A stretch of 34,989 bases of DNA. It comes from Candidatus Limosilactobacillus excrementigallinarum (GTDB lineage Bacteria; Bacillota; Bacilli; Lactobacillales; Lactobacillaceae). Below are positions 7,725-17,799 of this stretch, one piece after another. The notes under the pieces are model-generated. The model was not told the origin of the DNA. It was given only the letters and a program-made list of their open reading frames with translations, and searched no databases. How positions within the stretch are numbered: position 1 is the stretch's first letter; the number at the start of each line of letters is the position of its first letter. The stretch covers positions 1-34,989 of the forward strand of contig DWZS01000009.1 in the NCBI GenBank assembly GCA_019117445.1, written 5' to 3'. A program made the translations under genes and the position numbers.

Positions 7725-10520
7725 TTATTTTTCTAATCCTTCAGTTACAGTTTCAGGAAAATGCTCACGTACAATACGTGCACAACGAGCACATAATTGT
7801 GGATATGCTGGATCACTACCCACATCCTCTTTTGTCATCCGACACCGTGCACAAACTTCACCAGCCGCTTTTTGAACGCGAACAGCAGTCCCATCATTAA
7901 ACTGTTCAGCTTCTGCCGGTGCTTCATCTGCAGCATGAATTTCCAGGTCAGAAACACCTAATAATAAGGCTACATCATAGTTCAACGCTTCCAAAACTGC
8001 CTTTTGACTTGGCTTGACGTAAAGATCTGCCCGTGCCTCCAATGAACGTCCAATCAATTTGTCATTCCGCGCATCTTCAAGCACCTTGAGAACGTGTGAA
8101 CGTAATTCCATAAATTGGTTCCACTGTTCTAACAATTGTTCTTCATTAGTAAAGTGACGTGCTTCTGGAATTTCGGTTAGTTGAACAAATTCTTCCGGTT
8201 CATTCATGTAACCCCAAACTTCTTCGGTGGTGTGTGGCAAAATTGGCGTTAACAATTTAACCAAACCAACTAAAATTTGATAGAAGACCGTTTGCATAGA
8301 CCGCCGTTCTAATGAATCAGCTGGTTGAATGTACAAAACATCCTTGGCAACATTCATATAGAAAGCAGATAGATCATTATTAACAAAGTTAATCAATAGT
8401 TTGTAACCATCAAGGAAGTCATAGGCATCAAATTCCTCCCGCATTTTGGCTAAGAAGTGATTAAATTTCACTAACATATACTGATCAACACTGGTTAACT
8501 TCTCGTATGAAACCGTATTTTCATTAGCATCAAAATCGCTTGTATTAGCTAATAGGAACCGGAAAGTGTTCCGAAGTTTTCGATATGCCTCAGAAATTTG
8601 TTGGAAAGTCCCCATTGATACTCGGACATCAGCAGATGTATCAGCGCTCATTACCCAAAGACGAATAATTTCGGCACCCATCTGTTGAACAACCTTGGCA
8701 GGATCAATGACATTTCCTAATGACTTTGACATCTTCTTGCCCTTTTTATCAAGGGTAAATCCTTGGGAGAGGACACTCTTATACGGAGCATGACCTGAAA
8801 CGACCACACTTGTGATCATACTAGAATTAAACCAGCCACGGTATTGATCAGAACCTTCGAGGTAAAGGTCTGCAGGATATGTCAGGTAACTACGCTCATT
8901 TAAGACCCCTTGGTGTGAAGAACCAGAATCAAACCAAACATCCATGATATCGGTTTCCTTGGTAAACTTGCCATTTGGTGAATGAGGACTAGTAAAGCCA
9001 TCTGGCAATAAGTCTTTAGCTTCCCGTTCAAACCAAACATTGGAGCCATATTCCCGGAAAAGATCCGCAACGTGGTTAATGGTTTCCTCAGTCATAATTG
9101 GAGTTCCATCTTCTGCATAGAAAATTGGCAGTGGTACGCCCCAAACCCGTTGCCGGGAAATGACCCAATCGCCACGATCTTTCAACATGTTGCGTAAGCG
9201 AACCTTTCCCCATTCAGGGAAGTACTTAACTTCATCAACGGCCTTTAAAATCTCATCACGCATCTTATCGATGGAAACAAACCACTGATCAGTTGCCCGG
9301 AAGACAATTGGCTGCTTTGTCCGCCAATCAAATGGGTAACTGTGCTTTAACGGTTCTTCGAGCAGCAGGGCATTCTTTTCATCTAGTAACTTCAAGGAAA
9401 CATCGTCCGCTTTTTGATAGAAGACGCCATCAAATTCAGGACCATTTTCGGCAGTCAAAACCCCTTGGTCATTCATTGGCGCAAGAATTGGTAAATCATA
9501 TTTCTTACCAAACCAGTAGTCATCATCCCCATACCCAGGTGCTGTGTGGACAAGACCAGTCCCAGTATCGTCAGTGACGTAATCACCTAAACCAACCAGA
9601 AGCTCACGATCAAGATATGGGTGTTGCGTTGTGACGTATTCGAGCTCTTGACCCTTTACCGTCTTAACAACTTCGTATGATCCCCAATCAAGTTTGTCTG
9701 CAATTTCAGCTAATCGGCTGCTTGCCACGACAAATTTACGGTCATCATTAGCCGGTTTAACGACCGCATACTCAAAATCAGGATTGATTGCCACCGCTTC
9801 GGAAGCAGGCACCGTCCATGGCGTAGTGGTCCATACTACTAGGTAGGTATCATTATCCAACACACCTTTGCCATCCTTAACTTGTTCAGCAAAGAATGCG
9901 GTCTTAGCTACAACATCGTGGTATTCCACTTCGGCTTCCGCAAGTGCTGATTCAGAAGACCATGACCAGTAAACTGGTTTCTTAGCCTGGTACAGGAGGC
10001 CCTTCTTAGCAAAGTCACCAAACACTTTAATCTGTGCTGCTTCAAATTCCTTGTCTAAAGTTAAATATGGATGATCCCAATCACCACTGACCCCAAGGCG
10101 CTTAAAACCAGCCATTTGTTTTTGTACCTGTTCTAACGCATATTTACGACAAAGGTCGCGGAATTCGGCCGTCGACATCTTTTTTCGATCATAACCAGAC
10201 TTAGTTAATTGATGTTCAATTGGTAACCCATGGGTATCCCAACCAGGAACATATGGTGCTCGATAACCAGTCATTGACTTGTAACGAACAATAAAGTCCT
10301 TGCTAATCTTGTTCATGGCATGACCAATATGAATATTCCCATTCGCATATGGAGGTCCATCATGTAAAACAAAGGTTGGTTTCCCTTCATTTAACTTTTG
10401 CCGTTGTTCGTAGACTTTATTTTCTTCCCAGAGCTTCTCACGTTGTCCTTCAGTTTCTGGCAAGTGACCCCGCATTGGGAATTTAGTTTTACCCAAGTTA
10501 AGCGTATCTTTAACTCGCAT
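7725..10520 (-). CDS. ileS: Isoleucyl-tRNA synthetase
   Basis: A 931-residue class I aminoacyl-tRNA synthetase that charges tRNA-Ile. The HIGH motif is in [14 protein letters not shown] (about residues 56-69). The editing (CP1) domain carries [13 protein letters not shown] near 230. The KMSKS motif is in [11 protein letters not shown] near 590-600. The C-terminal zinc-binding region has two CxxC pairs (CARCR and CARCA, about residues 887-915), typical of the bacterial eubacterial-type enzyme. ATG 10520 starts [18 protein letters not shown], and the protein covers the whole family length with no break. It follows divIVA as in most Firmicutes. Expression is controlled by the T-box leader immediately upstream and ends at the 7635-7672 hairpin. 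Confidence 0.98.
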   Translation of the reverse strand: MRVKDTLNLGKTKFPMRGHLPETEGQREKLWEENKVYEQRQKLNEGKPTFVLHDGPPYANGNIHIGHAMNKISKDFIVRYKSMTGYRAPYVPGWDTHGLPIEHQLTKSGYDRKKMSTAEFRDLCRKYALEQVQKQMAGFKRLGVSGDWDHPYLTLDKEFEAAQIKVFGDFAKKGLLYQAKKPVYWSWSSESALAEAEVEYHDVVAKTAFFAEQVKDGKGVLDNDTYLVVWTTTPWTVPASEAVAINPDFEYAVVKPANDDRKFVVASSRLAEIADKLDWGSYEVVKTVKGQELEYVTTQHPYLDRELLVGLGDYVTDDTGTGLVHTAPGYGDDDYWFGKKYDLPILAPMNDQGVLTAENGPEFDGVFYQKADDVSLKLLDEKNALLLEEPLKHSYPFDWRTKQPIVFRATDQWFVSIDKMRDEILKAVDEVKYFPEWGKVRLRNMLKDRGDWVISRQRVWGVPLPIFYAEDGTPIMTEETINHVADLFREYGSNVWFEREAKDLLPDGFTSPHSPNGKFTKETDIMDVWFDSGSSHQGVLNERSYLTYPADLYLEGSDQYRGWFNSSMITSVVVSGHAPYKSVLSQGFTLDKKGKKMSKSLGNVIDPAKVVQQMGAEIIRLWVMSADTSADVRVSMGTFQQISEAYRKLRNTFRFLLANTSDFDANENTVSYEKLTSVDQYMLVKFNHFLAKMREEFDAYDFLDGYKLLINFVNNDLSAFYMNVAKDVLYIQPADSLERRSMQTVFYQILVGLVKLLTPILPHTTEEVWGYMNEPEEFVQLTEIPEARHFTNEEQLLEQWNQFMELRSHVLKVLEDARNDKLIGRSLEARADLYVKPSQKAVLEALNYDVALLLGVSDLEIHAADEAPAEAEQFNDGTAVRVQKAAGEVCARCRMTKEDVGSDPAYPQLCARCARIVREHFPETVTEGLEK

Positions 10521-10552
10521 CTTACTTCCCCCTTAGTTGATTATTAATTCTA

Positions 10553-10778
10553 AAATAAAAAAACAGCTCCATCCGCAAGGGACGAAGCTGTTCGTGGTAC
10601 CACCCTATTTTAAAGTAATTATTACTTCCTTAGGCATTGCATAACGGGAATGACCCGACAGTTTCTACAACTTTCAAAACTGCACTCCGAGCTGATGGGG
10701 ACACTCATAAGTCATCGATTTTCACCAACCATCGACTCTCTGCGACGTCCTAGTATCCTCGTGGTCTCGTCAATATTT
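10553..10778 (-). promoter_or_regulatory. T-box leader (isoleucine) of ileS
   Basis: The leader carries the conserved T-box AGGGTGGTACCACG (10606-10593), whose TGGT bulge would pair with the 3' end of uncharged tRNA with discriminator A. Stem I contains the AGAGAG...GGTTGGTG pattern near 10742-10720. The probable specifier codon is AUC (10696-10694), flanked by CCCC and AGCTCGG; the latter can pair with the CGAG at the base of stem I. A terminator hairpin, AACAGCTTCGTCC with GGATGGAGCTGTT (10592-10560) plus a T7 run, competes with the antiterminator. Uncharged tRNA-Ile would thus allow read-through into ileS. The leader begins about ten bases after the divIVA stop; I found no convincing promoter in between. 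Confidence 0.93.
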
Positions 10779-10786
10779 TAGAATTA

Positions 10787-11476
10787 TTAGTGATCAGACT
10801 TATCACTGTCCGGGAAAATCACAACTGTTTTCCCCTCATCATTAGCGACTGGTTGATCAGCAGTCGCTGATGAATTTGTGTTTTCATCTGGTGTTGTGTC
10901 AGAGTTTACACTGCTTTGTTGAGCATTGTCAACCTTGTTGCCCAGAATCTTTTGAATTTCTGTAAAATCACTCATGTCAGTGTTAGCAAGTAATTCATCC
11001 CAATCGTTACTCTTAACAACTTCTAATTGTGATTCTAACATTACTTGCAAACGTTGCCGGAAAATTCGCGTTTGCTTCTTTAAATCGTTCGTTTCCGTCG
11101 TCAGTTTACGAGTGGAATTGGTGCATTCTTCGATCACCGCATTCGCTTTTTCATTAGCTTCGGAAACAATATCGGTTGCCTGCTTTTGGGCTTCACGCAC
11201 CATAATTTCGGCTTCTTTTTTTGCGTTATTTTTGACTTTATCAGCCGCTTCTTGGGCGACCAAGATGGACTTATTTAACGAATCCTTTAAATCAGTAAAG
11301 TATTTCAGTTTTTCTTCGTTTGCCTTAACCATTTCCGAGAGTTCTCGGTTTTTTTCGTTTAACTCTTGAACGGTTTGGGCAACCTCATTTAAGTAATCCC
11401 GGACTTCACTTTGGTTAAAGCCCCGCATTTTAGTATCAAATGTTTTATTAGTAATGTCCTCTGCACTCACTGTCAT
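10787..11476 (-). CDS. divIVA: Cell-division initiation protein DivIVA
   Basis: A 229-residue coiled-coil protein that binds negatively curved membrane at the septum and poles. The N-terminal lipid-binding domain contains ITNKTFDTKMRGFNQSEVRDYLNEV (about residues 8-32). Long heptad-rich coiled coil follows to about residue 150. The Ser/Thr/Asn/Asp-rich tail ends FPDSDKSDH. The start is placed at the second ATG (11476, MTVSAEDI), because GGAGG is seven bases upstream of it and only one base from the first ATG at 11482. It closes the dcw cluster 18 bases after ylmH. Confidence 0.94.
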   Translation of the reverse strand: MTVSAEDITNKTFDTKMRGFNQSEVRDYLNEVAQTVQELNEKNRELSEMVKANEEKLKYFTDLKDSLNKSILVAQEAADKVKNNAKKEAEIMVREAQKQATDIVSEANEKANAVIEECTNSTRKLTTETNDLKKQTRIFRQRLQVMLESQLEVVKSNDWDELLANTDMSDFTEIQKILGNKVDNAQQSSVNSDTTPDENTNSSATADQPVANDEGKTVVIFPDSDKSDH

Positions 11477-11494
11477 GATCATTCCTCCAAAATA

Positions 11495-12280
11495 TTATGC
11501 CTTAATTAACTGTATCTCTAGTCGAAGATTATTCTTCCGGTTTTTACCACTAGTTTGCAATAGTTTAATTCTGCCACCATGTCGAACAGAAATTAGGTCA
11601 TGAATTGCCAGCTGATAATCTGGACGATCAATTTTTTCCCAATTAACCCTTACTAAACCATGTTCAATAGCCAACTTAGCACGATTTCGTGAATAGTTAA
11701 AGGTATTGGCAATCACCGCATCCAAGCGCAGTGAAGGCACCGTAATGGATACTTTCTCCCAATCATCATCCGGCAAAACTAATTCATCTGGACTAATTCT
11801 CTCAAACTGGACATTGATTCGGCCAATTCGCTCCAACTCTTGGTCAACAAATTGGCTAACTTCACGGCTGACGGCTATTTGCCACACTAAATCATTATTC
11901 AAAATATCACCAAAACTCCCTCTGGTTAAACCACTTCCGAGAAGTGTTCCCAAAATTTGTCGATGATGTAACTCAACAAACTTTGTGGGATAGTTAATCT
12001 GGTAATAATCAATCTGAAAATCCTCACGGTTAGGTTGATAATAATCGGGATAAATTAAAAAACGTTGCATTTCTGCATCGGGATAACCACCCCAACTTTG
12101 AAATCGTAAATCCGTCTCACGATTAACAAGCGTTTCGGCAATAAAGATCTGTCGCGGATTCAAAAAATTGGTCAATACTGGGCGGTACTCCCCTCCAGCA
12201 GTGGCAATTTGATCCAAAACTTGATTAAGAAAATCCCGTTCGTCCGGTCGAAAATGTTGACTAATGTTTAAATCAACCAA
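11495..12280 (-). CDS. ylmH: YlmH, S4-domain RNA-binding protein
   Basis: A 261-residue protein of the YlmH family, encoded in dcw clusters. In Bacillus and streptococci it has been linked to division and to ribosome-associated quality control (family knowledge). An N-terminal alpha/beta domain is followed by a C-terminal S4 RNA-binding domain at about residues 180-240 (LRLDAVIANTFNYSRNRAKL, then GLVRVNW). The start is taken as TTG 12280, which has AAGGTGA six bases upstream formed across the yggT stop. This gives the usual family length of about 260. A longer ATG at 12334 would overlap yggT by 49 bases and lacks a site. Confidence 0.92.
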   Translation of the reverse strand: MVDLNISQHFRPDERDFLNQVLDQIATAGGEYRPVLTNFLNPRQIFIAETLVNRETDLRFQSWGGYPDAEMQRFLIYPDYYQPNREDFQIDYYQINYPTKFVELHHRQILGTLLGSGLTRGSFGDILNNDLVWQIAVSREVSQFVDQELERIGRINVQFERISPDELVLPDDDWEKVSITVPSLRLDAVIANTFNYSRNRAKLAIEHGLVRVNWEKIDRPDYQLAIHDLISVRHGGRIKLLQTSGKNRKNNLRLEIQLIKA

Positions 12281-12285
12281 ATTAT

Positions 12286-12552
12286 TCACCTTACTAACAA
12301 GGAAAGCATTTGAACACCCCGTTGGGCAAACCACAATACCAACACCGCTACAATTGGCGCAAAACTGACCCCACCAAGTGGTGGTATGATTCGCTCAAAC
12401 ACAGACAAGTATGGATGAACTAGTTGGTTCAAAAAGCTTCCTAAAGAACTTTGACTTGCTCCAGGGAACCAGGATAATAAACACCAAATAACAATTAGAA
12501 ATACATACAGGTTAATCAGGCTATTCACTGCCCATACAATAAATCCAATCAC
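12286..12552 (-). CDS. yggT: YggT/YlmG family membrane protein
   Basis: An 88-residue integral membrane protein with two hydrophobic spans, about residues 5-27 (VWAVNSLINLYVFLIVIWCL) and 64-86 (FAPIVAVLVLWFAQRGVQML). The loop between them carries the family signature of aromatic, Gly and Pro residues (SWFPGASQ, LVHPYLSVFERIIPPLGG). The YggT family sits beside sepF and ylmH in Firmicutes and cyanobacteria and is implicated in division or envelope functions, with no enzymatic role known. Translation starts at GTG 12552, preceded by GGAGAAGAG. Its TGA overlaps the ribosome binding site of ylmH. Confidence 0.93.
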   Translation of the reverse strand: MIGFIVWAVNSLINLYVFLIVIWCLLSWFPGASQSSLGSFLNQLVHPYLSVFERIIPPLGGVSFAPIVAVLVLWFAQRGVQMLSLLVR

Positions 12553-12572
12553 AATCTCTTCTCCAACTTCAT

Positions 12573-12992
12573 TTAGCCATCAAACGATGGATGACTGTTT
12601 TCAATGTCTGACATTGTCTTACCAGTTACTTCAAAGTTCTTCGGTGTACACAAGAAAATTTGCTCACCAATCCGTTGAATTTCACCATCCATTGCAAAGA
12701 CAGCACCGTTTAGAAAGTCTACTGTTTTGATAGCAACTTTGGCATCCATCTGCTGAAAGTTAATAATAGCAGCTTGACCATTTAACAATTGCTCCGTAAT
12801 GTCGCGAGCATCACCATAGATCCGTGGTTCGAATAATGCAATTTTGCCATTCTCATGTAATGCTTGCGCACTTTTAATTGAAACAACTTTCCGATTGTTG
12901 GTTGTCTGTTGTGTTGGTTGATCATCATAGTAATTAGTTGCTGTGGCATCATCATTCATGCCAAAAAAGTTATTTAAAAATTTACCAGCCAT
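12573..12992 (-). CDS. sepF: Cell-division protein SepF
   Basis: A 139-residue protein that binds FtsZ filaments and membrane and helps anchor and bundle the Z-ring. An N-terminal membrane-targeting amphipathic helix (MAGKFLNNFFGMNDD) is followed by a short acidic/Gln-rich linker. The conserved SepF domain lies at about residues 40-130 (ALFEPRIYGDARDITEQL, then INFQQMD and AVFAMDGEIQRIGEQIF). AGGGGAG precedes ATG 12992. It follows ftsZ after a 66-base gap with a hairpin. The yggS/ylmE gene that often lies between them elsewhere is absent here. Confidence 0.95.
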   Translation of the reverse strand: MAGKFLNNFFGMNDDATATNYYDDQPTQQTTNNRKVVSIKSAQALHENGKIALFEPRIYGDARDITEQLLNGQAAIINFQQMDAKVAIKTVDFLNGAVFAMDGEIQRIGEQIFLCTPKNFEVTGKTMSDIENSHPSFDG

Positions 12993-13024
12993 GTCAATCT
13001 CCCCTTTCTGATTTCAATTAGATA

Positions 13025-13055
13025 AACAAAAGGAGGAACGCAACGTTCCACCCTC
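13025..13055 (-). terminator. Hairpin between ftsZ and sepF (possible attenuator)
   Basis: GGAACG (13035-13040), loop CAA and CGTTCC (13044-13049) form a perfect stem, extended by GGG/TCC pairing. On the minus strand it ends in TCCTTTTG, a short T-run. It sits between the ftsZ stop and the sepF ribosome binding site, so it may partly end transcription or stabilise the ftsZ 3' end. Confidence 0.55.
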
Positions 13056-13058
13056 GAT

Positions 13059-14327
13059 TTATTGACGCCGATTCTTAAAGAATGCAGGTGTAGAAAGGTC
13101 TTCTCCCCCATCATCAACATTCGTTAAATCATCATCTTGAACACTAAAATCAGGTTTTTTCACATCATCAAAATTACTTTCCCGATTGTTTGGGCGGTTA
13201 ACTTCATCACCCGGATCATTCCAACCACTAAACGGGTCTTGATGATCATCTTGACTTTGGTCAACAGGAGCAGCATTCCGTGGTTGATTTTGACTAACAT
13301 TTAATGGAGCTGTTCGATCATCTGCAGACGTCGATCGTTGAGCAGCATTATTTTGTTGCTTTCCTTTATCAATTCCCGTAGCAATTACGGTGACTCGAAC
13401 TTCATCATTGAGATTATCATCTACAGACATCCCAAAGGTGATATCCACATTTGTATTAGCTGCTTCACGAATTACACTCGAGGCTTCTTGGGCTTCAAAC
13501 ATTGATAAGTCCTTGCCACCGGTAACGTTTACTAAGACGTGTTCTGCCCCGTCAATTGATACTTCCAATAATGGTGACGAAATTGCTTTCTTGGTTGCTT
13601 CAGCAGCACGGTTTTCGCCCGTTGAGGAACCGATTCCCATTAATGCTGAACCTTGATTGGTCATTGTATGACGAATATCAGCAAAATCCAAGTTGATGTA
13701 TCCAGGGTTAGTAATTAGATCGGAAATACCTTCAACCCCTTGACGTAAAACATCATCAGCTTCTTTAAAGGCTTCCATCATTGGAGTCTTCTTATCAATC
13801 ATTTCAAGGAGTTGGTTATTAGCAACAATGATTAAAGTATCAACATTCTTCTTCAGATTTGCTAATCCTTGAGCAGCAAGTTTAGCCCGACGAGTCCCCT
13901 CAAAGCTAAATGGTCGAGTAACAACCCCAACCGTTAAAGCACCTGAATCCTTGGCAATTTTAGCAATCACTGGAGCGGCACCGGTTCCAGTACCGCCACC
14001 CATACCGGCGGTTACAAATACCATGTCGGCACCTTCAAGGATCTTAGTGATTTCTGATTCACTTTCCTGAGCTGCCTTAGCACCAACCTCTGGATTAGAC
14101 CCAGCGCCCAATCCTCGCGTTAACTTAGGCCCTAATTGAATCTTAGTTTTAGCAGCTGAACCATCCAGTGCTTGTAAATCAGTATTGGCTACAATAAAGT
14201 CAACACCTTTAACTTTTTCATTGATCATTTGGTTAACAGCGTTGCCACCACCGCCACCAACACCAATAACTTTAATGCGGGCGCCTTCCATCTCCATTTG
14301 ATCGTTTGCGTTCGTTGGATTGTCCAT
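13059..14327 (-). CDS. ftsZ: Cell-division protein FtsZ
   Basis: A 422-residue tubulin homologue that polymerises into the Z-ring and sets the division site. The nucleotide-binding pocket includes [11 protein letters not shown] at 22-32 and the tubulin signature [10 protein letters not shown] at 110-119. The catalytic T7 loop NLDFADIR lies near 207. A Gln/Asn/Asp-rich variable linker from about 320 precedes the conserved C-terminal peptide [13 protein letters not shown], which recruits FtsA and SepF. ATG 14327 has GGAGGG upstream. It begins 25 bases after the ftsA stop, the usual ftsA-ftsZ pair. Confidence 0.98.
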   Translation of the reverse strand: MDNPTNANDQMEMEGARIKVIGVGGGGGNAVNQMINEKVKGVDFIVANTDLQALDGSAAKTKIQLGPKLTRGLGAGSNPEVGAKAAQESESEITKILEGADMVFVTAGMGGGTGTGAAPVIAKIAKDSGALTVGVVTRPFSFEGTRRAKLAAQGLANLKKNVDTLIIVANNQLLEMIDKKTPMMEAFKEADDVLRQGVEGISDLITNPGYINLDFADIRHTMTNQGSALMGIGSSTGENRAAEATKKAISSPLLEVSIDGAEHVLVNVTGGKDLSMFEAQEASSVIREAANTNVDITFGMSVDDNLNDEVRVTVIATGIDKGKQQNNAAQRSTSADDRTAPLNVSQNQPRNAAPVDQSQDDHQDPFSGWNDPGDEVNRPNNRESNFDDVKKPDFSVQDDDLTNVDDGGEDLSTPAFFKNRRQ

Positions 14328-14352
14328 AAAATTTCCCTCCGTGATTACTTAA

Positions 14353-15723
14353 TTAGTCAAAAAAGTTGCTAAAGAAACTCTTAATTTTACTTTCTCCCTC
14401 AGATTTTTTGCTTTCCCGTTCTTGATTTTGTTCATGAGCAGGGGCTGAATTCTTCGGGTTAGAATGGCTAATTTTGCGTTGGCGTTTTGGCTTGCTCTGG
14501 TTGATCACCATATTTTCATTTTGCTGACTTTGATGAGGACTGGCAATCAGATTGCCATCATGAACAGTTTCCTTAATCAAGCGGTCAACATCCGTCAGAC
14601 TACTTTCGTATAAGCAAAGTGATAGTGCAGTCGCATAACTTGGCTGACGAATTCCCATTTCGTTAGGAACGAATACTCGAACATTCCCTGTAAAGTATTC
14701 AGCAGCAATTTCTTTGATGCCCGGTAACGCAGCAACACCACCATAAAGTACCAATCCACCTGGCAATTCTGGAGCATTGATTGAATCAAGTTTATCCTTT
14801 GCTCGGCGGAAAATTTGACGAATTCGTGCTTCAATTACCTCAGATAAATACTTTTCAGTGTAATTAACTGGTTGGGCCTTACCAACCACATCAACCGCTA
14901 ATTGAACATCTTCAGCCGCCTGCCGACTATCTGCATAACCATGGTCACGTTTTAATTGCTCAGCGTTCTTCTGCGAAGTATTCAGAACAGCTGAAATATC
15001 TTTGGTAATATAGTTACCACCCTCAGGATCAACATAGGCAAATTTAAGCTGGTGATCATGAATAATACTGGTAGTGGTTTGACCGGCACCAAGGTCCATG
15101 ATAACAGTACCAAAATCCTGTTCACCATCACTTAATACATTCGAACCGGTGGCAATAGAATCGACAACCATATCTTCAATCTTTAAACCAGCTTGTTCAA
15201 CTGATTTCCGTGTATTATAAACAATGGTCTTCGGTCCGCTATAAAGAGTTGCCCATAATTCCAAACGAATTCCAGACATGCCACGCGGATCTTTTATTCC
15301 ACGAAATTGATCAACCGCAAAGTCACGCGGTACTAGATCAATCACTTCACGTTCTGGCGGCAACCCTTGAGAAAGCGTTGAGTGTGCGACATCAATCACA
15401 TCTTGATTTACAATTTCTCGCGGTTGTCCTTGGTCTGATAGATTGATCATCCCATGAACCTGATTCATCTGTAAATAATTAGCGGGTAACCCAATTACCG
15501 CTTTGCTAATTTTGACACCAGACTTTTCAGTTGCTTGAGCCACCGCCTGTTTAATAGCATTAGCCGTCCGATCAATGTCGACAATTACTCCACGATTCAG
15601 GCCACCAGATGGTTGTTTGCCAACACCGATCAATTTCAGCTTGCCCTTAACGTTTTCGCATACAAGTACTTTGATCGAAGTGGTTCCAATGTCTAAACCA
15701 ACATAGATTTGTGAATTATTCAT
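14353..15723 (-). CDS. ftsA: Cell-division protein FtsA
   Basis: A 456-residue actin-like ATPase that tethers FtsZ to the membrane and recruits later division proteins. The N-terminal phosphate-1 motif is VGLDIGTTSIKVLV (8-21). A second phosphate-binding region IMDLGAGQTTTSI lies near 208-220, and GGLVLYGGVAALPGI near 324-338. The tail is long and polar (about 385-440) and ends in the amphipathic helix KIKSFFSNFFD, which inserts into the membrane. ATG 15723 is preceded by AGGAGGG eleven bases away. A possible extended -10 promoter lies 53 bases upstream, so ftsA-ftsZ may have extra transcription. Confidence 0.97.
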   Translation of the reverse strand: MNNSQIYVGLDIGTTSIKVLVCENVKGKLKLIGVGKQPSGGLNRGVIVDIDRTANAIKQAVAQATEKSGVKISKAVIGLPANYLQMNQVHGMINLSDQGQPREIVNQDVIDVAHSTLSQGLPPEREVIDLVPRDFAVDQFRGIKDPRGMSGIRLELWATLYSGPKTIVYNTRKSVEQAGLKIEDMVVDSIATGSNVLSDGEQDFGTVIMDLGAGQTTTSIIHDHQLKFAYVDPEGGNYITKDISAVLNTSQKNAEQLKRDHGYADSRQAAEDVQLAVDVVGKAQPVNYTEKYLSEVIEARIRQIFRRAKDKLDSINAPELPGGLVLYGGVAALPGIKEIAAEYFTGNVRVFVPNEMGIRQPSYATALSLCLYESSLTDVDRLIKETVHDGNLIASPHQSQQNENMVINQSKPKRQRKISHSNPKNSAPAHEQNQERESKKSEGESKIKSFFSNFFD

Positions 15724-15775
15724 TTACAAGGAACCCTCCTAAAATTTTTTTATTTATAATTTGACTTACTATTTG

Positions 15776-15784
15776 ATTTTACCA
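15776..15784 (-). promoter_or_regulatory. Possible extended -10 promoter upstream of ftsA
   Basis: The minus strand reads TGGTAAAAT, an extended -10 element, inside the 112-base gap between divIB and ftsA. No good -35 is placed correctly. The gap is otherwise AT-rich with no hairpin or reading frame, which fits an internal promoter boosting ftsA-ftsZ. Confidence 0.35.
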
Positions 15785-15835
15785 CAGTTTGGGTAGCTAC
15801 ACCTGCTAAATCCACAAAACTACTTAATAAAAACT

Positions 15836-16681
15836 TTATTTTTGTTTATTACCGTAATTATATGAGTAAGCTCCATATTGTAAGTCAATGATTCCGTTTC
15901 CCTTCATCTTGGAAACGATTGAAGGATAGTACTTCATCTTTTCACCAAGTGTATCTGCACGGACCAAAACCGTATTACCATCATTCATAATAAGTTTGAG
16001 ACGATCTGGATTTAGTTTAGTCGGTGAATAGCTAACTTCTGAAATACTTTGACGAATATACTTTGGCAAAGTGCCAATTTCCCGAGCCGCAATCTTTAAA
16101 TGGGTGTAACTATTATTAAAGTTTGCGTAATGGAGAAAATTATCAACCTTACCAGTGATTGGACGATACTTACCATTTGATAAGAGTAGTTGTTGTCGAC
16201 CATCGTGATTAATAATTCCAATTACCGGATACTCAGTGACTCGTACCCTAACTGATCGTGGACCCGTCAACTTAATTCGGAGAGTTTTAATTTGCGGGTT
16301 TCGCTTCTGCGCTTGTGCAAGGGTCGTCCCTTGATGCCGAAGTATCCACCAAATATAACGTCCTGAGCGGATATTCGTTGCTTTCTGAACTTCACGGCTG
16401 GTCATTTCTGTATTCCCCTCCACCCTCACATTCTTAATTTTACTGAGTGGGGAGATCATGTAGATGGCTATCAATAAAACTAAAATAAAGGGAATCAGGA
16501 TACTTGCCGCCCGTTTACCATTGCCAACTTTCTGCTGGTAACCAACAGCGGGGACTTCATTATTTAATGACGTTTCACGATCACGAATCTCTTTGATGGC
16601 ATGGAGGCCACTATTTTCAAGCTTCTTAAGGCGCTGCAAATAGCGTTGATGATCGTCGTTGTCGTCATAATGATGACTCAC
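15836..16681 (-). CDS. divIB: Cell-division protein DivIB/FtsQ
   Basis: A 281-residue bitopic membrane protein of the FtsQ/DivIB family, part of the FtsQLB-type complex that activates septal synthesis. A charged cytoplasmic N-terminus (about residues 1-55) leads to one transmembrane span near 58-78 (ASILIPFILVLLIAIYMI). An external POTRA domain follows from about 83 (IKNVRVEGNTEMTSREVQ), then the beta domain (about 150-260). GGTGAG lies close to ATG 16681 and a stronger AAGGAGGG lies further up. It follows murG by 14 bases. Confidence 0.93.
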   Translation of the reverse strand: MSHHYDDNDDHQRYLQRLKKLENSGLHAIKEIRDRETSLNNEVPAVGYQQKVGNGKRAASILIPFILVLLIAIYMISPLSKIKNVRVEGNTEMTSREVQKATNIRSGRYIWWILRHQGTTLAQAQKRNPQIKTLRIKLTGPRSVRVRVTEYPVIGIINHDGRQQLLLSNGKYRPITGKVDNFLHYANFNNSYTHLKIAAREIGTLPKYIRQSISEVSYSPTKLNPDRLKLIMNDGNTVLVRADTLGEKMKYYPSIVSKMKGNGIIDLQYGAYSYNYGNKQK

Positions 16682-16695
16682 CTTTCTTCCCTCCT

Positions 16696-17799
16696 TTATT
16701 GATGGTCATGCTCAGCTTTCTTTAAAACATCAATTAATAAATCTGCTGCATTTGGCTTACCAATTTGTTTTGATGCCTCCGCCATTTTTTGGCGAACTGC
16801 TGCATTTTCCATAATTTTATCAGCTTGAAGTAGTAAAGTCCGCGCATCGAGCTGATCTTCTAAAATCATTAGCGCGGCACCCTTTTTTACTAAAGCCTGG
16901 GCATTTTTAACCTGATGATTAGCTGTTACATAAGGGCTAGGAATTAAAATCGTTGGAATCCCCAACGCGGTAATTTCTGCAATCGTCGTGGCCCCAGCAC
17001 GTGAAACTAATGCTGCGACCTTAGGGAGTTTTTTGGGCATATCTGGAATGTAAGGAACTACTTTCACGTTCTTACCAACAGAAACGTTGCGTAGCTTTTC
17101 CATTACCTTCTGATAGCGCTTTTGGCCAGTTGCGAAAATAACCTGATAATCACGTTTGTTAAACTCGGGAATGGCATCGACAACGCTCTGGTTAATTTTG
17201 GGTGCCCCTTGACTACCGCCAAAAATCATCATTGTTGGTCGATCATCACGTAATCCATCATTCGTCCATGAATAATCTGAATTTAAATTAGCGGCAACTT
17301 GTTGGGCTCGCGGATTACCAGTCATGTGAACTTTATTATCCGGAAACTGATCTCGAGCTGCTTCAAACGCGATTGCAATTTCATCAACATAACGACTCAA
17401 AAACTTATTCGTAATCCCAACCACACTATTTTGTTCGTGGATAACGGTAGGAATATGCATTTTGGCAGCGGCATATAAAACCGCACCACTAACATAACCA
17501 CCAGTTCCTAAAACTACATCAGGTCGAAAATCACGAATAATCTTTTTCGCGTCGTGAACCGACTTTACGAATAAGTATAAAGTTTTGAAGTTTTCTAGAG
17601 ACAGTGATCGTTTAAAACCTTGGGTGTGCAAAGTTTTAAGCTTTAAACCAGCAGCCGGAACGATTTTATTTTCCAACCCCCGTGTGGTACCGACGTATAA
17701 CACCTCAGTATCAGGTTCAACTTGTTTCAATCGTTCTATTAAGGCTAGTGCTGGATAAATATGACCACCAGTACCACCGCCTGAAACTAATAATCTCAT
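16696..17799 (-). CDS. murG: UDP-GlcNAc:undecaprenyl-pyrophosphoryl-MurNAc-pentapeptide transferase MurG
   Basis: A 367-residue GT28 glycosyltransferase on the inner face of the membrane. It adds GlcNAc to lipid I to make lipid II, the peptidoglycan precursor. The N-terminal glycine-rich loop [15 protein letters not shown] is at 6-20. A second [10 protein letters not shown] loop lies near 194-203, and the UDP-GlcNAc-binding [19 protein letters not shown] near 265-283. ATG 17799 shares its A with the murD stop (TAATG) and has AAGGAG upstream, so murD and murG are translationally coupled. Confidence 0.97.
   Translation of the reverse strand: MRLLVSGGGTGGHIYPALALIERLKQVEPDTEVLYVGTTRGLENKIVPAAGLKLKTLHTQGFKRSLSLENFKTLYLFVKSVHDAKKIIRDFRPDVVLGTGGYVSGAVLYAAAKMHIPTVIHEQNSVVGITNKFLSRYVDEIAIAFEAARDQFPDNKVHMTGNPRAQQVAANLNSDYSWTNDGLRDDRPTMMIFGGSQGAPKINQSVVDAIPEFNKRDYQVIFATGQKRYQKVMEKLRNVSVGKNVKVVPYIPDMPKKLPKVAALVSRAGATTIAEITALGIPTILIPSPYVTANHQVKNAQALVKKGAALMILEDQLDARTLLLQADKIMENAAVRQKMAEASKQIGKPNAADLLIDVLKKAEHDHQ

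Noticed and set aside
9293-9577. Plus-strand 94-codon open frame inside ileS
   Set aside because: It lies wholly antisense to conserved ileS coding sequence, has no ribosome binding site, and its product shows no domain. It is a shadow of the synthetase codons.
10771-10803. Promoter between divIVA and the ileS T-box
   Set aside because: TAAAAT at 10780-10775 has no acceptable -35 at 15-18 bases. Left unassigned.
10974-11369. Plus-strand 131-codon open frame inside divIVA
   Set aside because: It is antisense to the coiled coil of divIVA; its Ser/Phe-rich composition is what the reverse of Glu/Lys-rich codons gives.
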